From contig CAMLRG010000179.1 in the NCBI GenBank assembly GCA_946482335.1, positions 1 through 11,050 on the forward strand: a DNA stretch of 11,050 nucleotides, written 5' to 3'. The translations under genes were made by a program, and so were the position numbers. The notes below the pieces were generated by a model that had not been told where the DNA came from, did not search any database, and worked only from the letters and a program-made list of their open reading frames with translations. Every line of letters begins with the position of its first letter. Positions within the stretch are counted from its first letter, which is position 1. Positions 1 to 5,892 of this stretch are shown here, piece after piece. Origin of the DNA: an uncultured Duganella sp. GTDB lineage: Bacteria; Pseudomonadota; Gammaproteobacteria; Burkholderiales; Burkholderiaceae.

Positions 1-443
1 CGAGGCGGACGCTCGGCGTTACGCTCTGACGGCGTTGCAGCTTCGGCCCGCTGCGCGCGCTGCAGATCCCCCTGCTGCCGGTTGGACGACGCCGGCAGCG
101 GCCCGGACAGGCGTGCCTGTTCGTTGATGCGCGGCGGCATGCGCTCGAGCATTTCGCTGGGGAGTTCGCCGCCGCCGGGACGACCATCGGCGCCGGCGGA
201 TGGGCGCTCGCCCTCCTGCCTGCGCACGAAGCGGTCGAAGGACTCCGTCGCGATGGCGGTCTGCCAGTCGCCGTACTCGGTCAAATAGGCCGTCATGTAG
301 GTGTGGAAGTGCTCGGCCGCCTGCTGGCGGCGCAGCGAGTCCACCTTGTAGTTGACGCTGACGTACGCCACGCCGCCGACCAGCGCCACCGACCCGAGCC
401 CCGTCGCCAGCAGGGCCGCCATCATCTTGAACCGCAAACGCAT
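1..443 (-). CDS. Membrane sensor protein, N-terminal part (probable sensor histidine kinase), runs off the window
   Basis: An open frame starts at ATG 443-441 and stays open to base 1, giving 147 codons with the C-terminal part missing. The protein begins MRLRFKMMAALL, a short basic stretch followed by one hydrophobic helix at about residues 8-30. A probable periplasmic segment follows, with a YGDWQTA motif and an FDRFVRRQ motif, of the kind seen ahead of HAMP and kinase modules in two-component sensors. From about residue 80 it turns into a Pro/Gly/Arg/Glu-rich, probably disordered stretch. No HAMP, HisKA, ATPase or GGDEF domain falls inside the window, so histidine kinase is an inference; a diguanylate cyclase or chemoreceptor remains possible. 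The start lies 6 bp after the stop of the S9 peptidase gene, and a GGGTGAG stretch overlapping the end of that gene can serve as ribosome-binding site. Co-transcription and translational coupling are therefore likely. Confidence 0.7.
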   Translation of the reverse strand, partial: MRLRFKMMAALLATGLGSVALVGGVAYVSVNYKVDSLRRQQAAEHFHTYMTAYLTEYGDWQTAIATESFDRFVRRQEGERPSAGADGRPGGGELPSEMLERMPPRINEQARLSGPLPASSNRQQGDLQRAQRAEAATPSERNAERPP

Positions 444-449
444 CGTTAC

Positions 450-2402
450 TTACTCACCCAGGTATCGTCCAAACCACTCAAGCGTGCGCTTGCGCAAGTC
501 TTGCTGGTGCTCAGGCTTGCGGATGCTGTGCCCTTCGCCTTCGTAAATGACGAGCGAAGCCGGCACGCCCATCGCCTTCAGCCCATGCCAGAACTCCATC
601 GACTGCGCCGGCGGGCATTCCACATCGCGTTCGCCCACGTAAATCAGCGTCGGCGTGCGCGCCACCTTGATCGATTCGATCGGCGACAGCTGGCGGTAAA
701 TCGCCGGGTCGTCGTAGGCGGAGGCGCCGAAGAACGGGATCATCCACTGGTCGATGCCGTTCTGGCCGTAATAGGAAATCCAGTTGGCAATGCCGGCGCC
801 GGCAACTGCCGCCTTGAAGCGCTGCGAATGCGTGACGCCCCACATGGTCATGAAGCCGCCATAGGAATGGCCCATGAGCCCCAGGCGGCTGGTGTCGATC
901 GGCGCGGCCGCGGCCACTGCATCGATGCCCGTCAGGATATCGCGCAAATCCCCACCGCCGAAGTCGCGCCGGTTGGCGCGGGCGAACTCCTGGCCCTGGC
1001 CGAAGCTGCCGCGCGGGTTCGGCAGGAAGACGAAGTAGCCCTTCTCCACCAGCTCGCGCAGCAGGGGGTAACCCAGTTCGCCCGGCGCGATGTAGCGCGG
1101 TGAAGCCGCCGCCGCTGGGCCGCCATGCACCTGCACGATCATGGGATATTTCCTGCCCGGCGCCGTGCTGCGCGGCCCGAGCAGCCAACCCTGGATGCTC
1201 AAACCTTCATTCTCCCAGCCGATGTTGCGCACGGATACCTGCGGCTGCAGATGGGCGTTGTCGTCCGTGATGGCGCGCATGGCGGCAAGCGGTCCCGCGA
1301 CGATGGCGGCGGCATGCTCGAAGTCTTCCTGCGACGCCGCGGCCTTGCTGCCGTCCGCGCTGAACGACATGCGCCCATCGGCTGCGTAGGTCGAAGCGGC
1401 GACGGAGCGCAGCACAGTGTGGCGGCCATGGATGGTGTCGACCGACAGCACATGGGACTTGTCGCCGACCAGGGCGTTCGCCAGCAAAGCTTTGCCGCGC
1501 CAGGCCAGCGTATTGAAGGTTCCCTTGAAACCTGGCGTGACGTTGACCGGCTCGCCGCCAGCCAGCGGCACCAGGTAGATATCGCCGCCGACTGCGCCGA
1601 AGTCACTCATCAAACCGCCGATGAAGGCCACGCTGAGGCCGTCGGGGGAGACGCGCGGCATATTCACCTGCGTGGTGGGATGGGCCACGATGCGCAGCGC
1701 ACCGCTCGCCGCATCGATGTAGGAAACCTTGGCCACCCACCAGTTGTTGTCGCCATTGCCCCTGGCGCTGGTGGCGATGAAGCCTTTGCCGTCCGGCGCC
1801 CAGTCGTATTCGTAGACGAAGGTATCCTCGGGCGACACCAGCTTCAGTGTACCGCCATCGGCCGGGATGGTAGCGATGCGCTGGGCGTCTTCCTCCTTGC
1901 CGATTTCGCCCACCAGGCGCGCGCCGGCCGCGGTGGCGCCGGTTTCTTTTTTCGCGCCAACCGTGGCCAGCAGCGAAAGCGTACGGCCGTCGGGCGACCA
2001 GCGCGCGGTGCTGGCGACGCCCAGTACCGTGGCGACCGCGCGCGTCTTGCCGCCGGCGGCCACGTAGAGCCATGCCGATCCGGCGCGGCTATCGCTGCCG
2101 ACAAAGGCCAGCGCCTTGCCATCCGGCGACCAGGAAGGCTTGTCGTAACTGCAATTGGAGCAGGGATCGAATTCGGCGGCGATGGTGCCGCTCGATGCAT
2201 CGCGCACCACGACCGTGGCGTGGGCCCGCTTGCCGCTGCCGGTATCGATGGCTTCCAGCGACACCACGCGGTCGCCGGCGGGGGAGATTGCTACTGCGCG
2301 GTAATCGCGGATGGCGGAGCCGGGCGGCCCCGCCTTGACAACCGCCCCAGAGAAAATGGCCGTAGCCAGGAAGACTGTGTGGGCGATTGCTCTGGACTGC
2401 AT
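450..2402 (-). CDS. Exported S9 family peptidase (prolyl oligopeptidase / acylaminoacyl-peptidase type)
   Basis: This 650-residue serine peptidase probably trims peptides in the periplasm or outside the cell. Residues 1-24 look like a Sec signal peptide (basic residue, hydrophobic core FLATAIFSGAVV, cleavage near VKA-G). Residues about 30-380 form a beta-propeller gate, shown by repeated SPDG-type PD40 motifs at about 92, 136, 202 and 252. Residues about 395-650 are the alpha/beta-hydrolase domain: VHGGP (425-429) for the oxyanion hole, NPRG (462-465), nucleophile Ser513 in GHSYGGF, Asp593 in GERDVE and His625 in GEGHS. The triad is complete and the length is normal for the S9B/S9C groups. 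The exact substrate (acyl-peptide, dipeptide or proline-specific cleavage) cannot be read from the sequence. A CSNC pair (Cys81, Cys84) in the propeller is unusual. ATG 2402-2400 lies 4 bp after the permease stop, and an AAGG 9 bases upstream sits inside the last permease codons. The gene therefore appears to be second in an operon. Confidence 0.93.
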   Translation of the reverse strand: MQSRAIAHTVFLATAIFSGAVVKAGPPGSAIRDYRAVAISPAGDRVVSLEAIDTGSGKRAHATVVVRDASSGTIAAEFDPCSNCSYDKPSWSPDGKALAFVGSDSRAGSAWLYVAAGGKTRAVATVLGVASTARWSPDGRTLSLLATVGAKKETGATAAGARLVGEIGKEEDAQRIATIPADGGTLKLVSPEDTFVYEYDWAPDGKGFIATSARGNGDNNWWVAKVSYIDAASGALRIVAHPTTQVNMPRVSPDGLSVAFIGGLMSDFGAVGGDIYLVPLAGGEPVNVTPGFKGTFNTLAWRGKALLANALVGDKSHVLSVDTIHGRHTVLRSVAASTYAADGRMSFSADGSKAAASQEDFEHAAAIVAGPLAAMRAITDDNAHLQPQVSVRNIGWENEGLSIQGWLLGPRSTAPGRKYPMIVQVHGGPAAAASPRYIAPGELGYPLLRELVEKGYFVFLPNPRGSFGQGQEFARANRRDFGGGDLRDILTGIDAVAAAAPIDTSRLGLMGHSYGGFMTMWGVTHSQRFKAAVAGAGIANWISYYGQNGIDQWMIPFFGASAYDDPAIYRQLSPIESIKVARTPTLIYVGERDVECPPAQSMEFWHGLKAMGVPASLVIYEGEGHSIRKPEHQQDLRKRTLEWFGRYLGE

Positions 2403-2406
2403 GGAT

Positions 2407-3882
2407 TTACGCCTTGTTAAGCCGGGAGTTCCTGATTCCGTATAAGAAGTAGGTTATCACCGCAACGACCATCCAGATAGTGAAAATCACCTTGGTGGCG
2501 TGCGACAGGTTGATCATCAGGTAGCCGCAGGCCAGGATGCTCAGGCCCGGCACGAAGTAAGGGCCGAAGGGCACGCGGAAGCCGCCCTTGGTATAGATGC
2601 CCGCTGCGCGTTCCTGGGAACGCAGCACCGGCACGGCTACCGACACCACGATGAAGGCGGTCAGGGTGCCCATCGACACCATATCCCACAGGAAGGTGGA
2701 GTCGACCAGGCCGGCGACCACGCCCACCACCAGGCTGACGATCAGCGTATTGCTGACCGGCGCATGGGATTTCGGGTTGACGGACTGGAAAGCCTTCGGC
2801 ACCAGGCCATCCTTGGCGATGGCGTACAGGATGCGGGTCTGGCCGTAGATCGTCACCAGGGTCACGGAGAACACCGAGATCACGGCACCGGCCGACAGCA
2901 CCAGCGCTGGCCATGCCTTGCCCGTCACGTTCTGCAGGATCACGGACAGGCCGGCGGCCTGGCCTTCGAACATGTGGGCAGGCTGGGCGCCCATCGCGGC
3001 CATGGCAACCAGCATGTAGAACACGGTCACGATCACCAGCGCGGCGATGATGCCGACCGGGACGTTGCGCCGCGGGTTGCGCACTTCTTCGCCGGCGGTG
3101 GCAATGGTGTCCAGGCCGATGAAGGAGAAGAATACGGTGCCGGCGGCGGCAGCGATGCCGCTGGCGCCCGGCAGCCATTCGCCGGCGGCCGGCTTGAGGA
3201 ATGGCGTGAAGTTCGCGGTGTCGAAGCCGGTGAAGGCAACGGCGCAGAAGAAGATCAGGATCGCCAGCTTGATCATCACCATGACGGCGTTGGCGGTGGC
3301 CGACTCCTTGGCGCCGCGCGCCAGCAGGAAGCAGCACAGGGCCACCAGGATCACCGGCGGCAGGTTGAAGTGGTCCGTATGCCATACCGTGCCGTTCGGC
3401 GTCGAGACGATCATCGGCGAACGCAGGTTTTCCGGGATCTGCCAGTGGAAGGCATTGACCAGGAAGTTGTTCAGGTAGTCCGACCAGCCGATCGCAGTGG
3501 CGCTGGCGGCCAGCCCGTATTCGAGCAGAAGGCAGAAGGCCACGATGAAGGCCATGAACTCGCCCAGCGTGCGGTAGGCGAAGGAATAGGCGGAACCGGC
3601 GGCCGGCACGCGGAACGACAGCTCGGCGTAGCACAGGGCGGTCAGCCCCGCAGTCAATGCCGCCAGCAGGAAGGACAGCACCACGGAGGGGCCGGCTTTG
3701 GGCACCGCTTCGACCATGGTGAAGAAAATGCCGGTGCCGATCGTGGCGCCGACACCGATCATCGTCAGCGAGAACAGGCCGATGGAGCGGCTCAGGCCCT
3801 CACCGTGCAGGCTTGTGCCGGCATCCGTATCCACCGGGACCGGCTTGGTACGGGTCAGCTTCTGGACCAGCGATTGATTCAC
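2407..3882 (-). CDS. APC superfamily amino-acid permease (cationic amino acid transporter / YfnA-like)
   Basis: This inner-membrane secondary transporter of about 491 residues probably imports an amino acid by proton symport or exchange. About 12 hydrophobic helices are visible (numbering from the ATG at 3888: roughly 36-57, 66-88, 110-130, 178-192, 201-220, 243-263, 277-300, 327-349, 380-397, 401-423, 441-460, 466-485). The unwound first helix carries the family signature GVGATIGTGIFF. A second conserved block, SFIGLDTIATAGEE followed by NPRRNVP, is typical of the cationic amino acid transporter branch (TC 2.A.3.3). The substrate is not determined; broad or basic amino acids are plausible. 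An ATG lies at 3888, but the ribosome-binding site GAAGGA (3895-3890) is only 1 base from it and 7 bases from an in-frame GTG at 3882, so I set the start at the GTG. The gene leads the permease-peptidase-sensor unit. Confidence 0.9.
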   Translation of the reverse strand: MNQSLVQKLTRTKPVPVDTDAGTSLHGEGLSRSIGLFSLTMIGVGATIGTGIFFTMVEAVPKAGPSVVLSFLLAALTAGLTALCYAELSFRVPAAGSAYSFAYRTLGEFMAFIVAFCLLLEYGLAASATAIGWSDYLNNFLVNAFHWQIPENLRSPMIVSTPNGTVWHTDHFNLPPVILVALCCFLLARGAKESATANAVMVMIKLAILIFFCAVAFTGFDTANFTPFLKPAAGEWLPGASGIAAAAGTVFFSFIGLDTIATAGEEVRNPRRNVPVGIIAALVIVTVFYMLVAMAAMGAQPAHMFEGQAAGLSVILQNVTGKAWPALVLSAGAVISVFSVTLVTIYGQTRILYAIAKDGLVPKAFQSVNPKSHAPVSNTLIVSLVVGVVAGLVDSTFLWDMVSMGTLTAFIVVSVAVPVLRSQERAAGIYTKGGFRVPFGPYFVPGLSILACGYLMINLSHATKVIFTIWMVVAVITYFLYGIRNSRLNKA

Positions 3883-3889
3883 AGGCATA

Positions 3890-3895
3890 TCCTTC
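3890..3895 (-). promoter_or_regulatory. Ribosome-binding site that decides the permease start
   Basis: The minus strand reads GAAGGA from 3895 to 3890, then T, ATG, CCT, GTG. A spacing of 1 base to the ATG is too short for normal initiation, while 7 bases to the GTG is optimal. This favours GTG 3882-3880, two codons inside the longest frame. N-terminal peptide data would settle it. Confidence 0.55.
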
Positions 3896-3914
3896 AGGGC
3901 AAAAAAACTCCACG

Positions 3915-3945
3915 ATTATAAGACCTCGCAGATGGGGAGCCTAAA
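3915..3945 (-). promoter_or_regulatory. Probable sigma-70 promoter of the permease-peptidase-sensor unit
   Basis: The minus strand has a perfect TATAAT at 3920-3915, about 27-32 bases upstream of the permease start and inside an otherwise G+C-rich region. The -35 side is poor: TTTAGG (3945-3940, 19-bp spacer) or TTAGGC (3944-3939, 18-bp spacer) match TTGACA only partly. A weak -35 may mean that an activator helps, but no operator is recognisable. Transcription would begin near 3908, giving a short leader with a run of seven T (3907-3901 on the minus strand) just before the ribosome-binding site. Confidence 0.55.
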
Positions 3946-3971
3946 GGATTTTGATGCAGGAAAGGCAAGCG

Positions 3972-3996
3972 TGGCGGGCGCCCCACGGCGCCGCCA
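3972..3996 (-). terminator. G+C-rich hairpin after the OYE gene, possible terminator
   Basis: Just downstream of the OYE stop codon, the minus strand has a 10-bp stem (TGGCGGCGCC against GGCGCCCGCCA, one bulged C) closed by a GTGG loop. The stem is very stable, but what follows is CGCTTGCCTTTCC, with no real T-run. It is therefore a weak intrinsic terminator at best. Its position between the OYE gene and the permease promoter fits a role in separating the two transcripts. Confidence 0.4.
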
Positions 3997-3999
3997 GCC

Positions 4000-5112
4000 T
4001 CAACGCTGTCCGAGCAGCGTCTCGCCAAACAGGTTTTTCAGCTCGCGGGGCTGGGAGCGCCAGTACTGCGGCGGCGCAGCGACCTGGGCCCCCAGCGCGG
4101 CAGCCGCGTGCCACGGCCAGCGCGGGTTGAACAGCATGGCGCGCGCCAGCCCCACCATGTCGGCCTGGCCGTTGGCGACGATAGCCTCGGCATGCAGCGG
4201 CTCGGTGATCAGGCCCACGCCAATGGTCGGCAAGCCCGTGTCGGCCTTGATGCGCTGCGCAAAACGGATCTGGTAGCCGGGGCCGAGCGGGATTTGCTGC
4301 AAGGGCGACACGCCGCCGCTGGAGACGTGGATGAAGTCAGCGCCACGCTGCTTCAGCTGCTGCGCCAGCGCCACGCTTTGCTCGATATCCCAGCCGCCTT
4401 CCACCCAGTCCGAAGCCGACAGGCGCATGCCGATGGCGATGCTGCGCGGCAGGGCGGCGCGCACGGCGTCGAACACTTCCAGCGGAAAGCGCATGCGGTT
4501 TTCCAGCGCGCCGCCGTACCGGTCGCTGCGCTGGTTGGCCAGCGGCGACAGGAACTGGTGCAGCAGGTAGCCGTGGGCGCCATGCAGTTCGATGGCTTCG
4601 ATGCCCAGCGCGTGCACGCGCAGGGCGGCGTTGACGAAATCGGCCTTCACCTTGGCCAGGCCGGCATCGTCGAGCGCCTGCGGCAGCGGATCGGTGGCCG
4701 CGTGCGGCAGGGCCGATGGGGCGACGGTCTGCCAGCCGCCCTGCCCTGGCGGCAGCGCCCGGCCGCCTTCGAAGGGCGGTGCGCTGGACGCCTTGCGTCC
4801 GGCATGCGCCAGTTGCACGGCAAGCCTGATCGGGCTGTAGCGGCGGATCGCCTGCACCACGGGCGCCAAGGCCTGCTGGTGTTCGGCCGACCACAGCCCC
4901 AGGTCGGCCGGCGAGATGCGGCCTTCCGGCGAGACCGCGGTCGCTTCCAGGATCATCAGACCGGCGCCGGACAGCGCCAGGTGGCCGTAGTGGATCATGT
5001 GCCAGTCGGTCGCCAGGCCTTCGTCGGCCGAATACTGGCACATGGGGGCGATGGCGATGCGGTTGGCCAGTTCCAGCGGGCCCATTGAGTAAAGGGAGAA
5101 TAAGTGGCTCAT
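4000..5112 (-). CDS. NADH:flavin oxidoreductase / NADPH dehydrogenase, Old Yellow Enzyme family (YqjM-like)
   Basis: This is a 370-residue FMN-dependent TIM-barrel ene-reductase of the thermophilic-like (class II) OYE group. Such enzymes use NAD(P)H to reduce activated C=C bonds of enals, enones, quinones or nitro compounds in the cytoplasm; the physiological substrate is usually unknown. Class hallmarks are visible: APMCQYSA with Cys25 and Tyr27, which tune the flavin and bind substrate in YqjM; ELHGAHGYLLHQF with His177, His180 and Tyr182; the conserved RSDRYGG block; Arg230; and GLARAML with Arg324 in the phosphate-binding region. The length is full. An upstream in-frame ATG at 5130 adds six residues (MVSTCN), but homologues normally begin at MS-LFSPY, so ATG 5112-5110 is preferred. 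Neither start has a good ribosome-binding site. The gene stands alone, divergent from a small membrane peptide gene, and ends in a hairpin before the permease promoter. Confidence 0.93.
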   Translation of the reverse strand: MSHLFSLYSMGPLELANRIAIAPMCQYSADEGLATDWHMIHYGHLALSGAGLMILEATAVSPEGRISPADLGLWSAEHQQALAPVVQAIRRYSPIRLAVQLAHAGRKASSAPPFEGGRALPPGQGGWQTVAPSALPHAATDPLPQALDDAGLAKVKADFVNAALRVHALGIEAIELHGAHGYLLHQFLSPLANQRSDRYGGALENRMRFPLEVFDAVRAALPRSIAIGMRLSASDWVEGGWDIEQSVALAQQLKQRGADFIHVSSGGVSPLQQIPLGPGYQIRFAQRIKADTGLPTIGVGLITEPLHAEAIVANGQADMVGLARAMLFNPRWPWHAAAALGAQVAAPPQYWRSQPRELKNLFGETLLGQR

Positions 5113-5214
5113 GTTACAAGTGCTTACCATTGATACAGGCTTCAGCCTAGATTGGCGCCGCGCGCATTGATACTCTGCAACTCATGCAAAACCGCCACTG
5201 AGAAGGAGCCAGCC
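5113..5214. promoter_or_regulatory. Divergent intergenic spacer with a short direct repeat and a palindrome
   Basis: This 102-bp spacer separates the OYE gene (minus) from the small membrane peptide gene (plus) and should hold both promoters. CATTGATAC occurs twice in direct orientation, at 5128-5136 and 5165-5173, exactly 37 bp apart. Between the copies lies AGGCT-TC-AGCCT (5137-5148), a 5-bp-arm palindrome. Together they look like possible operator sites for a regulator. I find no convincing -35/-10 pair in either direction. The repeats are short, so chance is possible. Confidence 0.35.
5203..5208 (+). promoter_or_regulatory. Strong ribosome-binding site for the 40-residue peptide
   Basis: AAGGAG lies 6 bases ahead of ATG 5215, a near-perfect Shine-Dalgarno at good spacing. 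It marks ATG 5215, and not the in-frame ATG at 5152, as the start. It is the main evidence that this short frame is translated. Confidence 0.75.
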
Positions 5215-5337
5215 ATGTACAAGAAAATCCCAACCGTCTCGTCCCGTTTCCATCCGATGGCGGCGACCGTAGCGATCTCGCTGGGCCTGGCCCTGCTGGC
5301 GATGGCGGCAACTTACGCCATGCGCGTCAGTATTTAA
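5215..5337 (+). CDS. Small single-helix membrane protein, 40 residues, function unknown
   Basis: The predicted product has a basic, polar N-terminus (MYKKIPTVSSRFHP), one hydrophobic helix at about residues 15-36 rich in Ala and Leu, and a short MRVSI tail. The positive N-terminus and the Arg near the end leave the topology uncertain; it could also be a non-cleaved export signal. I do not recognise the family. Support for a real gene is the strong AAGGAG 6 bases before the ATG, the clean helix, and the fit between two flanking genes. It is the only plus-strand gene called in the window. Its TAA (5335-5337) overlaps the end of the convergent DUF1993 gene, so the two stops share the bases TTAA. 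It is divergent from the OYE gene. No function can be assigned. Confidence 0.65.
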   Translation: MYKKIPTVSSRFHPMAATVAISLGLALLAMAATYAMRVSI

Positions 5338-5846
5338 CCTTCATACGGGCCCAGGTAGTCGATCTTGCCGATCTTGACTCCCTGGTTGCGCAGGATGTCG
5401 TGCAGCGTCACGACATGGAAGTAGAAGTTCGGCAGCGCGAAAGTCAGCAGATAGCTCTCGCCAGTGAAGGTTGGCTTGAAGCTGCCGAAACTTAAGGCCA
5501 CCTCACGCGTTTCGCTGTCCGCGAAATGTTCCTCCCCTACCCCCTCGATATAGGCGAGCGTGTTCGCGATGCGCTCTTGCAGCTGCTCGAAACTGGCTTC
5601 GTTGTCGGGGAATTTCGGCGCCGCGATGCCGGTCAGCCGTTCGATCGAGAGTTTGCTGGTATCGCTGGCGCGCTGCACCTGGGCCGTCAGCGGCAGCATA
5701 TCGTCGGCCAGGCGCGCCGACAGCAGCGTTTCGGGCACCTTGCCGCTTTCCTCGGCATGGGCTTGCGCCTTGTGCAGCAGGCTCGCCATCACTCTCAGGC
5801 CGCGCGCGAAGACCGGCGCGGAGACTTTGTACATGGACAGGGACAT
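5334..5846 (-). CDS. DUF1993 family protein (DinB-like four-helix fold)
   Basis: The 170-residue protein matches the DUF1993 pattern along its length: an SMY...PVF...L opening, KAQAHAEE (23-32), LLSARLADDMLPLTAQVQRASD (41-62) and the C-terminal FYFHVVTLHDILRNQGVKIGK block (141-161). The family belongs to the DinB/YfiT-like helical-bundle group and has no established biochemical role. Histidines at 25, 30, 144 and 149 are candidates for a metal site, but I infer this only from the fold group. There is no signal peptide, so it should be cytoplasmic. ATG 5846 follows AAAGGAG at 6 bases. The gene lies 46 bp downstream of astE in the same direction and may be co-transcribed with it. An 8-bp inverted repeat spans its ribosome-binding site. 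Its 3' end overlaps the convergent small peptide gene by 4 bases. Confidence 0.88.
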   Translation of the reverse strand: MSLSMYKVSAPVFARGLRVMASLLHKAQAHAEESGKVPETLLSARLADDMLPLTAQVQRASDTSKLSIERLTGIAAPKFPDNEASFEQLQERIANTLAYIEGVGEEHFADSETREVALSFGSFKPTFTGESYLLTFALPNFYFHVVTLHDILRNQGVKIGKIDYLGPYEG

Positions 5847-5887
5847 GCGCTACTCCTTTGCGGTGGGTGTCCGCGCAGTGTAGCGCA
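5846..5887 (-). promoter_or_regulatory. Ribosome-binding site of the DUF1993 gene within a possible RNA hairpin
   Basis: On the minus strand, TGCGCTAC (5887-5880) is a perfect inverted repeat of GTAGCGCA (5853-5846), with 26 bases between. The downstream arm takes in the last G of the Shine-Dalgarno AAAGGAG (5859-5853), the whole spacer and the A of the ATG. If it forms in the mRNA it would hinder initiation. An 8-bp stem with a 26-base loop is only moderately stable, and chance is possible at this G+C content. Confidence 0.35.
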
Positions 5888-5892
5888 ATCCC

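Noticed and set aside
1125..2420. Long plus-strand open frame (431 codons) opposite the S9 peptidase
   Set aside because: It is an antisense shadow in high-GC DNA. Its translation is rich in Arg/His/Gly/Asp without any domain, while the minus frame has a signal peptide and a full catalytic triad.
2500..3921. Long plus-strand open frame (473 codons) opposite the permease
   Set aside because: It gives a low-complexity His/Gln/Gly/Arg-rich translation and has no recognisable family, whereas the minus strand encodes a clear 12-helix permease.
4108..5088. Plus-strand open frame opposite the OYE gene
   Set aside because: It has a shadow composition (Arg/Gln/Gly/His-rich) and no ribosome-binding site; the OYE assignment on the other strand is unambiguous.
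5152..5214. Upstream ATG extension of the small membrane peptide (61-residue version)
   Set aside because: No ribosome-binding site precedes ATG 5152, and the extension runs through the AAGGAG that serves ATG 5215.
5877..5889. TACACT as a -10 box for the DUF1993 gene
   Set aside because: No acceptable -35 lies 15-19 bp upstream, and the hexamer falls inside other inverted-repeat sequence.
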